This document shows, piece by piece, positions 1 to 8,159 of a stretch of 64,000 nt of DNA. Source of the DNA: Calothrix sp. PCC 7103 (GTDB lineage Bacteria; Cyanobacteriota; Cyanobacteriia; Cyanobacteriales; Nostocaceae); NCBI RefSeq assembly GCF_000331305.1, contig NZ_KB217481.1, forward strand, positions 156,765 to 220,764, given 5' to 3'. How positions within the stretch are numbered: position 1 is the first letter of the stretch; the number at the start of each line of letters is the position of its first letter. The notes under the pieces are model-generated. The model ran no database searches and was not told the origin of the DNA. It was given only the letters and a program-made list of their open reading frames with translations. The position numbers and the translations under genes were made by a program.

Positions 1-1573
1 TACCTACTTCTAAAGTTCTAACTAAGTAATAGTTAGGGTCGGCGCCTAGTGCAATTAAATTCTTTTTGGCATTAATTAACCCGTGTTTTGCTTTAAAATA
101 GTTGTATTCTTTTAGTAAAAGTGCTTGGTTCTGAGCAAGTACTTCGTCTGATGCAGTGATTTGAGCAGCAACTAGTTCTTGCAAAACTTGGCGTAATCTC
201 CAGAAACTTCGCACAAGTTCTGGCTTAATATCGCTCTTTTCTAAATAGGCGCCATTCCTTTTGTAGATATTTCCTTGATATTCGCAGAAAGATTGGTCTT
301 TAACTTCAGATAATTCAGGAGGTATTAATTGCTGTTCAGCTTCGGCGCCTGCTTGCTCTGGAAGGTCGCCGTAGACAGGCTGAAATTCAAACTTTTTAAG
401 TGCTTGAGCCAAATCTCGACCATCGTTTTTGAGCGCAAACCCGTCGCCATAAAGTTCGTTAAGGCTTGGAATACCTAACATACAGTGTTTAGTGTTATTT
501 ACCAAACTTCTGTAATTAGTTGCTAGTTGTTGATTACCTGCCTTTTCGTAATACTCTGCCGTTTTTAAATTTCTGAGGTCACAACTTCTTGCATTAAATT
601 CAGAGCAGTATATTTTATTGAGATCGGCGTGCCCCGCTTCATCTTCTTTCAAGCCCCAGTCACTTTGATCAATTTGTATCTGCCTGGTGGCGCCCCATTC
701 GGCAAAGTTACCAGTCTCGCCTTCCTCTAATTTCTGGAATATCAACAAATCAGTAGTGACCTTTGTGTTGGCTATTCCTTGCTGGGCGCCTGCGGGTAAT
801 CTAATCGCCTTAATTAGTTTGACTCTGTTACCTAGCCATTTACGAAAGTTATATGAACCACGTGCGTCTAGTGTGTAAGTGGAAGTGATGAAAGCAATCA
901 ACCCACCTGGACGAACTAGATCAGCACTCTTTGCAAAGAAATAGTTATGAATTGGTAAGGATAAGTGCTGATAACGGGGGTCGTGCAACTTGTAACTGCC
1001 GAAGGGCACATTACTTATTGCTAAATCAAAATATTTATCAGGCAATACTACCTGCTCAAACCCTTTAATATTGATATGAGCGTCTTCATGAAGATATTTC
1101 GCGACGGCGCCGCTTAATTTCTCAAGCTCTACTCCTATGATTTGAGAATTTTTACGGATATCTTCTGGCATTGCCTGAAGGAATAATCCAGTTCCAAAAG
1201 CAGGTTCAAGAATTTTACCTCCCGTAAATCCTAGCCTTTGAACTATTCCCCAAATCTCTCTAATAATAACAGGATCGGTATAATGAGCATTTATAATACT
1301 TTCTGATGCTTTACTATACTCTTCTTGAGTAAGTATTTCTCGTAATTCGGCTTGAGCATCCTTCGCCCAACCAGATGGATTAATGTTAAAAACTTGATGG
1401 ACGCTACCCCAACCATTATATTTTGCAAGGATTTCTTTTTCTTCTAGAGTTGCACTCCTACTTGATTTCTCTAATTCTTTAATAAGTAAAATTGCATCTC
1501 TATTATTCAGATACCTTCGTTTGGGCGTAGCGCTTTTTAGTTCATTTTCTATAATATTGTTAATAAAAAACAT
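1..1573 (-). CDS. DarB-like DNA adenine methyltransferase (partial, C-terminus outside window)
   Basis: Reading starts at an ATG at 1573 and stays open to base 1, giving 524 residues of a longer protein. SAM-binding motif I (EPAFGTG, residues 123-129) and the catalytic motif IV variant SNVPFG (187-192) are clear. They are preceded by a YNGWGS segment (52-57) and NAHYTDP (95-101), and followed by an RPGG segment. This arrangement is known from the large methylase-helicase proteins of plasmids, integrative elements and phages (for example the phage P1 DarB group), in which a superfamily 2 helicase usually follows beyond the part visible here. The likely role is modification or protection of plasmid DNA against host restriction during transfer; that is inferred. 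It is the most downstream gene seen in the minus-strand array. Confidence 0.8.
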   Translation of the reverse strand, partial: MFFINNIIENELKSATPKRRYLNNRDAILLIKELEKSSRSATLEEKEILAKYNGWGSVHQVFNINPSGWAKDAQAELREILTQEEYSKASESIINAHYTDPVIIREIWGIVQRLGFTGGKILEPAFGTGLFLQAMPEDIRKNSQIIGVELEKLSGAVAKYLHEDAHINIKGFEQVVLPDKYFDLAISNVPFGSYKLHDPRYQHLSLPIHNYFFAKSADLVRPGGLIAFITSTYTLDARGSYNFRKWLGNRVKLIKAIRLPAGAQQGIANTKVTTDLLIFQKLEEGETGNFAEWGATRQIQIDQSDWGLKEDEAGHADLNKIYCSEFNARSCDLRNLKTAEYYEKAGNQQLATNYRSLVNNTKHCMLGIPSLNELYGDGFALKNDGRDLAQALKKFEFQPVYGDLPEQAGAEAEQQLIPPELSEVKDQSFCEYQGNIYKRNGAYLEKSDIKPELVRSFWRLRQVLQELVAAQITASDEVLAQNQALLLKEYNYFKAKHGLINAKKNLIALGADPNYYLVRTLEVG

Positions 1574-1597
1574 AAATCAATTTAAATATTTAGATAT

Positions 1598-1624
1598 AAA
1601 AAAGGCGCCTGTATTAGAGGCGCC
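1598..1624 (-). terminator. Rho-independent terminator made of two GGCGCC copies
   Basis: On the minus strand two GGCGCC copies (1619-1624 and 1604-1609) can pair around a 9-base loop and are followed by a run of six T. It lies 49 bases past the stop of the pentapeptide-repeat gene and just before the methyltransferase start. Confidence 0.55.
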
Positions 1625-1673
1625 GATAATTAGTAGTTGGTTTTAATTATTAAATGCTGATAGGCAGTAAATT

Positions 1674-2396
1674 TTATTCAAAAATAGCTAAACTTAGATC
1701 AACTCCTTCGAGATCAGCGTTTTCTAGTTTGGTGTCAATTAGTTTGGCGCCTGCTAAACAAGCTCCTTTCAAGCAAGCATTATTAAAGTTTGTGCCAGTT
1801 AGGTTGGCTCCCTTTAAGTCGGCACCTGTTAAATCGGCACCTTCAAGATATGCGTCAGTTAAATTAGCGTTGACTAAAACAGCATTAACTAAATTAGTAT
1901 TTATAAGGGAAGCGTTGGTTAGATTAGTATCTAGTAAATAAGCGTCGTTCAAATTAGCTAAGTGTAGTGACGTTTGAGATAAATCCGCCTTTTCTAAATC
2001 GGCGTTAACAAGACAAGTTTCATTCAAATTTGCACTAGTTAAATCGACTCCCGCTAGGTCAGCATCTTTAAAATTTGAACCTATTGCAATAGCATCTACT
2101 AGCGAGGCACCGACTAAATGAGCATTTTTAAAATTAACCCTATACAATTTAGCATTGCTCAAATTAGCATTTGCAAGATAAGCATTACTTAAATCAGATT
2201 CATTTATACACGCTTCAGACAAAATAACATTACCAAAACATGCATTTACAAAACAAACTTGCTCTAAATGCGCTCTATATAAATCGGCGCCTGTTAAATC
2301 AAAATCGCGTAAATTGGCTTGATATAAGTGCGCTCTTTCTCCGCCATTACCTTGAAGCCAATCAGTATGATTTTTCAAAAATATCTCTAAATTCAT
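1674..2396 (-). CDS. Pentapeptide-repeat protein
   Basis: The 240-residue protein is almost entirely tandem A(D/N)LXX-type pentapeptides from about residue 25 to the end (NLRDF, DLTGA, DLYRA, ANLSN, ADLSQ and so on). Such repeats fold into a right-handed quadrilateral beta-helix. Some members (Qnr, MfpA) mimic DNA and protect gyrase, but most cyanobacterial ones have no known role, and nothing here identifies a target. A short non-repeat N-terminus with a TDWLQGN segment precedes the helix. There is no signal peptide, so it is probably cytosolic. The gene lies 89 bases after dnaN, with a terminator between the two, so it likely has its own promoter. Confidence 0.9.
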   Translation of the reverse strand: MNLEIFLKNHTDWLQGNGGERAHLYQANLRDFDLTGADLYRAHLEQVCFVNACFGNVILSEACINESDLSNAYLANANLSNAKLYRVNFKNAHLVGASLVDAIAIGSNFKDADLAGVDLTSANLNETCLVNADLEKADLSQTSLHLANLNDAYLLDTNLTNASLINTNLVNAVLVNANLTDAYLEGADLTGADLKGANLTGTNFNNACLKGACLAGAKLIDTKLENADLEGVDLSLAIFE

Positions 2397-2438
2397 AGCA
2401 CATTTTTAAAAGTACTTATAAAAACATAAATCTATATG

Positions 2439-2459
2439 AAAAACCGTGCGTAAGCACGG
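2439..2459 (-). terminator. Rho-independent terminator of dnaN
   Basis: On the minus strand CCGTGC (2459-2454) pairs with GCACGG (2449-2444) around a 4-base loop and is followed directly by five T. It sits 27 bases downstream of the dnaN stop codon. Confidence 0.75.
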
Positions 2460-2485
2460 AATTAACAAGTTAATCGATACACAAA

Positions 2486-3685
2486 TTAACCGCCACGCAG
2501 TTGAACAGGCATTGCTAAGTAAGTCATGTTCAAGTTACCGTTCAATGGCGTAAAAATATAAGGCGCGAGATTAGAGTTGCCCTTCATAATAATTTCTGAA
2601 CTTGGTAATGCTTTTAAGCCTTCCACTAAATATTTGATATTAAAAGCAATATCTATATCTTCGCCGCTTACTTGGGCTGGCATAGTTTCTACGGCATTTC
2701 CTATATCTTGAGACGCAACGGAAAGTATAAGCTCTTGGGTTTTAGCATAAATGCTGAATTTTACAATATTGTTTTTCAAGTCGGCTAAAACTGCAACTCG
2801 CTCTAAAATAGTAAGCAATTGCTTTCTATCTAGAGATATTTCCCTTTGATACTGTTTTGGAATAAGTTGACGATACTGTGGGTACTGCCCGTCAATAACA
2901 CGGCTTGTTAACTTTTGATTCTGCCACTCGAATGCTACTTGTCCCGAATCAAACGCGAGTTGTACTGATTCGTCAGGCTTTGCAGTTTGAGTTAACATTC
3001 TCTCAAGTTCTTTGAGGGCACGTCCTGGTATCGTCAAGTCAATTTCTTTATTTGTAGTTTCGAGGTTTTGTTCTGTTGCGGCGCCTCCCCACTCTACTAC
3101 CGACAGTCTGTGCCCATCTGTGGAAGCGAATTCTAAAATTCCTAAATTAGCGTAACTTTTTATATGCACACCTGTTAAAACTTGTTTGGTTTCGTCACTG
3201 CTGGTAGCAAACAACGTTCCTCGAATTCCTTCGATCAGGCTAATTGCGAGTAAGTTTATCGGCGCCGTGTCTTCTTTGGAACCTTCTGCTTCAATTTCAG
3301 GCAACTCAGGAAATTCCTCAGCACTTCCCGCACGTAAAGTGTAGTTTCCAGAAGCTGGAATTATATTTAGTGTAGTGTTTTCATTTTCGTAGGCGCCTTC
3401 TTCTAGAGTCGTATCTAACGTAATACTTCCTTCTGGGAGTCTAGATATAATGTCACTCAGCAGTTTGGCATTTACTACGATTCTACCGCTTTCTTCAATT
3501 TCGGCTACAAAAGAGGTTTGAATACCCAAAGCAAGGTCGAAAGCTGTGAGAGTTACCAAGTTAGTATCGGCATTTGCGACAATTAGCACATTCCCTAGTA
3601 CTGGGTGAGTTGGTCGAGACGGTACTGCTCGCACTGTCAGGGAAAGGTTATTATTCAAGTCGCTTTGATTACAAATTAATTTCAT
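2486..3685 (-). CDS. dnaN: DNA polymerase III beta subunit (sliding clamp), plasmid copy
   Basis: This is a 399-residue beta clamp, close to the usual 365-390. The N-terminus MKLICNQSDLNNNLSLTVRA and the segment SRPTHPVLGNVLI are typical of domain 1, and a TDGHRLS motif in the middle and a C-terminal YLAMPVQLRGG (family pattern MPM.L) complete the three-domain clamp. As a homodimeric ring it tethers the replicative polymerase to DNA. A second clamp gene on a plasmid is unusual: it may support plasmid replication with the host polymerase, or translesion work. It begins the 3' part of the minus-strand array and ends in its own terminator. ATG start with an A/T-rich leader. The acidic linker around residues 125-140 is somewhat long. 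Confidence 0.95.
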   Translation of the reverse strand: MKLICNQSDLNNNLSLTVRAVPSRPTHPVLGNVLIVANADTNLVTLTAFDLALGIQTSFVAEIEESGRIVVNAKLLSDIISRLPEGSITLDTTLEEGAYENENTTLNIIPASGNYTLRAGSAEEFPELPEIEAEGSKEDTAPINLLAISLIEGIRGTLFATSSDETKQVLTGVHIKSYANLGILEFASTDGHRLSVVEWGGAATEQNLETTNKEIDLTIPGRALKELERMLTQTAKPDESVQLAFDSGQVAFEWQNQKLTSRVIDGQYPQYRQLIPKQYQREISLDRKQLLTILERVAVLADLKNNIVKFSIYAKTQELILSVASQDIGNAVETMPAQVSGEDIDIAFNIKYLVEGLKALPSSEIIMKGNSNLAPYIFTPLNGNLNMTYLAMPVQLRGG

Positions 3686-3713
3686 TTTTTATGTTTCTCG
3701 TTTGGTTTATGAT

Positions 3714-4130
3714 TTAATCTAAATTTATTTCTAGTTGTTTACTGTAGATGCTGTTCTTATGTTGCTTCTCAAAAGCATCTTCTGCAAGTGTTAATGTTAC
3801 AATTACGTCGTTCCACCAAGACGGGGGTTCAACTCCTGCTAGTTTTGGACTGTCTACTAAATTATTAATAGCGTCACAAGTTTTTATATAGTAGCTATAA
3901 GTGTCAAAGGCTAATGCCTTTAATTTTCGTTTTAATTGTAACTTTACACTGGTTTTTGACTCAACCCATTTGATTGACCACTGATGATGATAATAATTTT
4001 CTGCTAAAGAAATCGCTTCATCTAAATTATATATAATTTCTTGAACCTCTGACTCAATATCCAAATCCAAGTCTTCAAGGTTTTTCAACTTATCCTTAAT
4101 AACTTTTAAATTATTTAATATGAGATACAT
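3714..4130 (-). CDS. Hypothetical protein, helical
   Basis: 138 residues that I do not recognise. The first 50 residues (LKVIKDKLKNLEDLDLDIES...) are a charged, heptad-like helix, and the rest is predicted mostly helical with a WWNDV segment near residue 104. No signal peptide or membrane segment. It lies 28 bases upstream of dnaN and 36 bases downstream of another small helical gene, so it is probably co-transcribed with both. ATG start. Confidence 0.6.
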   Translation of the reverse strand: MYLILNNLKVIKDKLKNLEDLDLDIESEVQEIIYNLDEAISLAENYYHHQWSIKWVESKTSVKLQLKRKLKALAFDTYSYYIKTCDAINNLVDSPKLAGVEPPSWWNDVIVTLTLAEDAFEKQHKNSIYSKQLEINLD

Positions 4131-4166
4131 AAGCTGTGGACTTTGGCTGATTGGCGCCTACTTAAA

Positions 4167-4556
4167 TTATTCGTATATTTTGTTAAGTAAAATATTTAAA
4201 TATATGCAAGCTTCTTTCGCTGCTTCTTCTGTAGTGCTGGTCTCGAATCTATTTATTATAATATTAAAAGCCTGTTCAAAAACATTACGAGGACAACTAC
4301 TTAATTTCTTTTTATCATGTTGTTTCAAATTTAAAGCGCTTAAACAGCTACAAGATTGGTATAGCCACTCAACAGCTACAAGCAATAAACCGTCAAGTGC
4401 GGCAGCAGCTTTAATTAATTTCTTATCGTTATAATAAACTGATAAATCAACTCGTTTTAGAGTTTCTACAAATATGTATCTTGCAAAAAGTATCCTATCT
4501 TCTTCATTACTAAGCGCATTTACTATTGTTTTGTGAGCATTAAGGGTTGGGTTCAT
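4167..4556 (-). CDS. Hypothetical protein, helical
   Basis: 129 residues with no recognised domain. It contains a Cys/Leu-rich helix (LYQSCSCLSALNLKQHDKKK, about residues 65-84) and a C-terminal ILLNKIYE tail. It could be cytosolic and all-helical. A GGCGCC-built hairpin lies just upstream (4588-4619), so this gene and the two downstream of it may form one transcription unit with their own promoter. Coding status rests on an uninterrupted frame and its place in a packed same-strand array. Confidence 0.55.
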   Translation of the reverse strand: MNPTLNAHKTIVNALSNEEDRILFARYIFVETLKRVDLSVYYNDKKLIKAAAALDGLLLVAVEWLYQSCSCLSALNLKQHDKKKLSSCPRNVFEQAFNIIINRFETSTTEEAAKEACIYLNILLNKIYE

Positions 4557-4587
4557 ATATATAGTTTATTTATAATAATAATAATAA

Positions 4588-4619
4588 AGGCGCCTGAATG
4601 CTTGTTGCTTTAGGCGCCT
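4588..4619 (-). terminator. Hairpin of two AGGCGCCT copies, terminator-like
   Basis: Two self-complementary AGGCGCCT octamers (4612-4619 and 4588-4595) flank a 16-base loop in the gap between genes. On the minus strand the hairpin is followed by TTATTATTATTA, a weak U-tract, 26 bases past the stop of the gene at 4645. Confidence 0.45.
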
Positions 4620-4644
4620 GAGTTATGTTGGTTGAGTAGCGTTT

Positions 4645-4860
4645 TTAGTCTTCTATAACTTCATTCAACTCGAAGTCGCAGCCAGAATCAGGGTATATAT
4701 CAACTTTGTCTGGGTATTTGGCGACTACAGTTAAATCAAATTCACGCAGTATTTCGGCTTTAGCTTTAGCTTGTTCTTCGCTCGTAGCCTCAACATTCAC
4801 GCTGATTTCGTACTCTAATTTCGCAGTGTAGGATACGTAATAATTTTTTAATTGTGCCAT
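4645..4860 (-). CDS. Small hypothetical protein
   Basis: 71 residues with alternating beta-strand and helix character: YYVSYTAKLEYEISVNVEAT, then a Glu/Ala helix (SEEQAKAKAEILREF), then an acidic tail ending NEVIED. The beta-helix layout resembles small plasmid and phage proteins of unknown role. Its start codon overlaps the end of the preceding gene by 13 bases, so translation is probably coupled. ATG start. Confidence 0.6.
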   Translation of the reverse strand: MAQLKNYYVSYTAKLEYEISVNVEATSEEQAKAKAEILREFDLTVVAKYPDKVDIYPDSGCDFELNEVIED

Positions 4861-5105
4861 ACTGTTTTTGTTTCATTCTCTAGGTAAGGTATAAAATGCA
4901 TGTTCAGAAATTCTGCAAATAAATGTGGATTATTCTTCAACCATTCGGCTTCTTTCGAGTAACCCAGCATTACCATTTCGTTAGTCATTTCAAACAAATC
5001 TTCGGTTCGAGCCACTCCGGTATTCCATGCTTGGTAAAACGCCTGTAGTACGTTATTATTAACATTCATTAAATTTGAGCAATAAGTTGTATAGGGAGCA
5101 TCCAC
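4848..5105 (-). CDS. Small hypothetical protein
   Basis: 85 residues, not recognised, apparently helical (NNNVLQAFYQAWNTG...). The frame opens with GTG at 5105; an in-frame ATG at 5069 (MNVNNNVLQ) is an equally good start and would give 73 residues. No clear Shine-Dalgarno sequence settles it. The 3' end overlaps the next gene by 13 bases. Confidence 0.5.
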   Translation of the reverse strand: MDAPYTTYCSNLMNVNNNVLQAFYQAWNTGVARTEDLFEMTNEMVMLGYSKEAEWLKNNPHLFAEFLNMHFIPYLENETKTVWHN

Positions 5106-5184
5106 TTTTGGCAGATAGACTTTTTTAGACCAACTATATAGACAGGCGCCAGTTTAATCGGATTACTATAACCAGTTTAAAAGA

Positions 5185-5550
5185 TTAATTTTGCGAAAGT
5201 TGTTGTTCTATGTACTCTTCCCACAACTTTATCAGTAAGTTTAATTCAAAGAACGATTTAAGACCAAGTTCTGTAGAATTAACTCCTTTAGACCTGATTA
5301 ACTGGAGCGAGTTCAACAATTCATGATATTTATACGATTCTTGCACTTCTTCTGCATGTAATTGGTCGGTATCCCGCCAGTAAATTACTTTGACAGGAGA
5401 TATACCTTTATCCAGACAAAAACTAAGTACTTTTCCGACAAATCTAACATTTCTGCTGTATACTTTTACATCGGCGAATTCTTTTTTCATCCAATCTTCA
5501 GCGACGCGCGCGTCTTCCCATCTAGTGCAAATTTTTTGTAAACTTTTCAT
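5185..5550 (-). CDS. Hypothetical protein
   Basis: 121 residues, ATG start. The N-terminal half reads like a short alpha/beta segment (WEDARVAEDWMKKEF, then VKVYSRNVRFVGKVLSFCLD), followed by a strand with a WRDTDQ motif and a C-terminal helical pair. I do not recognise the family. It is 27 bases downstream of the 78-residue gene at 5578 and on the same strand, so probably part of the same message. Confidence 0.55.
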   Translation of the reverse strand: MKSLQKICTRWEDARVAEDWMKKEFADVKVYSRNVRFVGKVLSFCLDKGISPVKVIYWRDTDQLHAEEVQESYKYHELLNSLQLIRSKGVNSTELGLKSFFELNLLIKLWEEYIEQQLSQN

Positions 5551-5577
5551 GGTCTTTCTATTTCAGAATATTTTAAA

Positions 5578-5814
5578 TTATTCATGTTGATATTCTTGGT
5601 ATGCTAAGAGTTTATAAAACTCCCAATCTTCAATGTTGATTACAGCAGTGGCGCCGTTTTCAACTTGATTCTCTTGTTGCGGGGTTAAGTGTTCTGCAAA
5701 GAATTCGTCAACGTCGATGTCATTGTCAAGCACAATATTGGTGCTGTTTTGTGTTTTTGGTTGAGGCTCTATGCAAAGTAAGCCTGAACCATCGCGATAA
5801 ATGTTAAGCTGCAT
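5578..5814 (-). CDS. Small acidic hypothetical protein
   Basis: 78 residues with a beta-hairpin-like start (LNIYRDGSGLLCIEPQPK), an acidic middle (DNDIDVDEFFAEHL) and a WEFYKLLAYQEYQ helix at the end. The start overlaps the end of the RuvC-like gene by 11 bases, which suggests translational coupling. No function recognised. Confidence 0.55.
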   Translation of the reverse strand: MQLNIYRDGSGLLCIEPQPKTQNSTNIVLDNDIDVDEFFAEHLTPQQENQVENGATAVINIEDWEFYKLLAYQEYQHE

Positions 5815-6298
5815 TTTTAATTTGTATTTGTAAGTTTGATTCGTTCCAGTAAGATGCTATTGCCAAAGCGCTCCACTCGTCCTTTTTGATTCCGTAGGTG
5901 GCGCCTGGTAATTTCTTAGTTCCTGGCGCCCCGTACTTATCTATCAATGCCTGCCTTATAGATGAATCGTTCGCACGCATACTATTGCAGTGCCAGAGTT
6001 TAACCTCCTTCCGGTAAATAAGCTGAGTTTCTAGTCCTAAAGCTTTGGCTCGTTCTAAGTAACGACCTATCCATACGCAGGTATCGAAAACTTCGGCGCC
6101 TACAGGCATTCCGTAACATGCCACCATTTCAATTAACACTTCGTTGATTTGGAAAGAGGCGCCGTTACTCAAGCTGGCAATAAAGTCTTTCGAGAGTAAG
6201 AAATCGTTTGGAAGAATGCCGTGGTTAAATATTTTACTTTCTTCCATAACAACATAAGCTGACTGGATATTTCCAGGGTCGATTGCTAGTACTGCCAT
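5804..6298 (-). CDS. RuvC-like Holliday-junction endonuclease
   Basis: 164 residues from the ATG at 6298. The RNase H-like RuvC fold is visible: LAIDPG with the first catalytic Asp (residue 7), VLIEMV with Glu 57, and KKDEWSALAIA with the last Asp (about 140). RuvC-family nucleases use these acidic residues to bind two metal ions and cut four-way junctions. Plasmid and phage versions resolve recombination or replication intermediates. It is much closer to the short phage/plasmid type than to chromosomal RuvC. The ATG is chosen because GGGAG lies just upstream and the codon overlaps the stop of the preceding gene (TAATG); a TTG 12 bases upstream is unlikely. Confidence 0.75.
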   Translation of the reverse strand: MAVLAIDPGNIQSAYVVMEESKIFNHGILPNDFLLSKDFIASLSNGASFQINEVLIEMVACYGMPVGAEVFDTCVWIGRYLERAKALGLETQLIYRKEVKLWHCNSMRANDSSIRQALIDKYGAPGTKKLPGATYGIKKDEWSALAIASYWNESNLQIQIKNAA

Positions 6299-6555
6299 TA
6301 CTCCCACCAAAGAGGATCAAAGCTATTTTCCTCAAAACACGCTACTAAATTACGCATCGAGATAAGATAGATATTCGGGTCAAGCCCTAAACTCGCAAGT
6401 TCTTCTGGAGTCAAGTAGTTGTCTGTAATATCTTCTTTAGTTAAGGCGCCTTCTTCTAAAAGGTCATGAAGATAATAAATTCCCTTAGCTTTAGGGCAAG
6501 GCATAATGTAGTTTGGGATATTTGCAATCCTCAAATCATCTTTTCTAAATTTCAT
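6298..6555 (-). CDS. Small hypothetical protein
   Basis: 85 residues. An FRKDDLRIANIPNY start, a segment rich in Glu/Leu (LEEGALTKEDITDNYLTPEE, about residues 33-52) and a C-terminal FDPLWWE. No known domain recognised. It ends in TAA overlapping the ATG of the RuvC-like nuclease and starts 5 bases after the gene at 6561, so the three are likely translated in series. Confidence 0.55.
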   Translation of the reverse strand: MKFRKDDLRIANIPNYIMPCPKAKGIYYLHDLLEEGALTKEDITDNYLTPEELASLGLDPNIYLISMRNLVACFEENSFDPLWWE

Positions 6556-6560
6556 AATTT

Positions 6561-6917
6561 TTAATTTTTACAAATACTATAAGCTTTAGCTATAAATTTT
6601 TCAATTTCAAGATTACCGTGATAATTGGGAGGGGTTGTGTATAAGTGTACGCAAAACTGCTTGAGATAAATTTGGTATATTTCGCTCATTAATTTCGTCA
6701 TATTTGCGCGTAAAAAAACTTGGATACACTTATCTTCCATTGTATTCACTTGCGCGAAATTCATCTTCAAGCATTTTTTATCGGCATCATAATAATGCCA
6801 AATATACACTTTGTACATTTTATCAGTAAAATCAGGCACCCAAAACTCATCATCTTCTCCATCATACTTGGTAGAGGTTTGATTGGAAGTTTCCATATAG
6901 TCTTTAATACGACACAT
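6561..6917 (-). CDS. Hypothetical protein
   Basis: 118 residues, ATG start at 6917 with a possible second ATG seven codons in. Acidic and aromatic N-terminal half (GEDDEFWVPDF, then YKVYIWHYYDADKK), helical C-terminal half with several Cys. Function not recognised. Eleven bases separate it from the gene at 6929. Confidence 0.5.
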   Translation of the reverse strand: MCRIKDYMETSNQTSTKYDGEDDEFWVPDFTDKMYKVYIWHYYDADKKCLKMNFAQVNTMEDKCIQVFLRANMTKLMSEIYQIYLKQFCVHLYTTPPNYHGNLEIEKFIAKAYSICKN

Positions 6918-6928
6918 GTTGTTCTTAA

Positions 6929-7216
6929 TTATAAATTGATAAAGTAATTGTCGATTAACTCGTTTAATCGGTAAAGTTGATCTGCTAGATGAGAATTGCC
7001 TGAAAGAGATTCAAGAATATGATTGTACGCTTCGTTCTTTGTAAGGCACCCTGCACTTAGCAAGTTTTTGATTTCTAAGAGAGCCTGATTAATTTGCTCG
7101 TTACCTTCATTTTCTAGTTCGGCGCCGTATTCAAAGTTATCCACTTTATTATTACTCCTAAAATTTAACTGACGATTTATAAAAGCACCGTTGAATACCG
7201 CTCGTAAGAGCGGCAT
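6929..7216 (-). CDS. Small hypothetical protein
   Basis: 95 residues with a basic N-terminus and a Glu/Asn-rich helical C-terminal half (NQALLEIKNLLSAGCLTKNE). The repeated Leu spacing suggests a helical bundle or a dimerising helix. ATG start; 9 bases after the membrane-protein gene at 7226. No family recognised. Confidence 0.5.
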   Translation of the reverse strand: MPLLRAVFNGAFINRQLNFRSNNKVDNFEYGAELENEGNEQINQALLEIKNLLSAGCLTKNEAYNHILESLSGNSHLADQLYRLNELIDNYFINL

Positions 7217-7225
7217 TTAAACTAT

Positions 7226-7564
7226 CTAATGCATATTTTTATTTTCAGCCTTAAGCATTAATAAAAAGTATTGAAGCGAAAAGCTTCCGAAGCTAAAGGC
7301 TAATGCAAAAATAGAAAGCCCGTAATATCCTTTCTGCAACTGCGCGTACAGTTCAACTTGACAACTGTTGTTTACTGCTTCGCCTTGAAGTTTTAAACCA
7401 TGCGAGGCTAATCCTATGCTCCCAAATATAATGGCGCCTATTGTAGAAAATTTAAATATATTGTAAAGCGCTTTTTCTAGTATTTTTTGCTTAGTTTGCT
7501 TTACAAACATTTCTTTGGCATTATCTAATGAATTGCCTTGTCTTTGATTTTTTCTAATTTTCAT
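7226..7564 (-). CDS. Small two-helix membrane protein
   Basis: 112 residues. A very basic N-terminal 30 residues (KIRKNQRQ..., KQTKQK) is followed by two hydrophobic spans, about residues 36-58 (FSTIGAIIFGSIGLA) and 80-103 (GLSIFALAFSFGSF), joined by a short loop with one Cys. The positive-inside rule puts the N-terminus in the cytoplasm. It could be an inner-membrane partner of transfer or exclusion functions, but nothing identifies it. ATG start. Confidence 0.6.
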   Translation of the reverse strand: MKIRKNQRQGNSLDNAKEMFVKQTKQKILEKALYNIFKFSTIGAIIFGSIGLASHGLKLQGEAVNNSCQVELYAQLQKGYYGLSIFALAFSFGSFSLQYFLLMLKAENKNMH

Positions 7565-7610
7565 AGTAATATTTGATGTGTTCTAAAAATACCTAGATTG
7601 CTAAAAGCTT

Positions 7611-7919
7611 TTATTTGCTGGTTGTTCTAGATATTACATACAAACCAACTGTGTTATCTTCTCTGCTAGGGTTGAGGTTTATATAAGCATTTATAATCCA
7701 TTGTAACCACGCTATCTCTAATTCATGACTAGAGTTTGATTTTATAGCGGTTTCAATTTCTTTTATAAATTCTTCAGTCAGCCATATACCGTCACCGCGT
7801 ATTAAGGAAACAAAATCTGTAAATTTATTTACAAATTTATTAATGTCTTGAAATGTACTTCTAGAAATTACTTGTAAGTAATATTCTTTAGTTTTGGTAT
7901 TACGGACTTTTAATCTCAT
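7611..7919 (-). CDS. Hypothetical protein
   Basis: 102 residues from the ATG at 7919 (MRLKVRNTKTKEYYLQ). I prefer this start because a GAGAAAC stretch lies just upstream and because the longer version (to 7976) would overlap the Cys-rich gene at 7939-8103. Basic beta-strand start, helical middle with KFVNKFTDFVS, and an IAWLQWIINAYINL helix. Not recognised. Confidence 0.5.
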   Translation of the reverse strand: MRLKVRNTKTKEYYLQVISRSTFQDINKFVNKFTDFVSLIRGDGIWLTEEFIKEIETAIKSNSSHELEIAWLQWIINAYINLNPSREDNTVGLYVISRTTSK

Positions 7920-7938
7920 TTTGTTTCTCGCATTAATT

Positions 7939-8103
7939 TTAGTTTTGAGTGTAATTAGTGCAGGCGATATCATCAACTTTTACCAGTTCCCCACCTGCTT
8001 GAGCGCAGATGCCTCCAATACCGCCATTGTTTATTTTTTGAAAGTATTTGCAGGCGCCGCATGTTTTAGTTGAAGTGACAGTGCATTGTTTTATATAAAT
8101 CAT
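7939..8103 (-). CDS. Cys-rich mini-protein (possible zinc knuckle)
   Basis: 54 residues from ATG 8103. Five Cys occur: C7, a CGAC pair (15 and 18), C33 in GGICAQ and C48 in DIACTNY. CxxC followed by two widely spaced Cys would suit a structural zinc site. It lies 57 bases downstream of the gene at 8160 on the same strand, filling an otherwise empty gap in a packed array, which is the main support for it being real. Confidence 0.45.
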   Translation of the reverse strand: MIYIKQCTVTSTKTCGACKYFQKINNGGIGGICAQAGGELVKVDDIACTNYTQN

Positions 8104-8159
8104 GTTCTTATAATTAAGCCTAAACTTATATTTAGGCTTGGTTGAAATATCAACAAAAA

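Noticed and set aside
1654-1941. Plus-strand frame opposite the pentapeptide gene
   Set aside because: Its repetitive Lys/Ala/Pro sequence is the antisense of the pentapeptide repeats.
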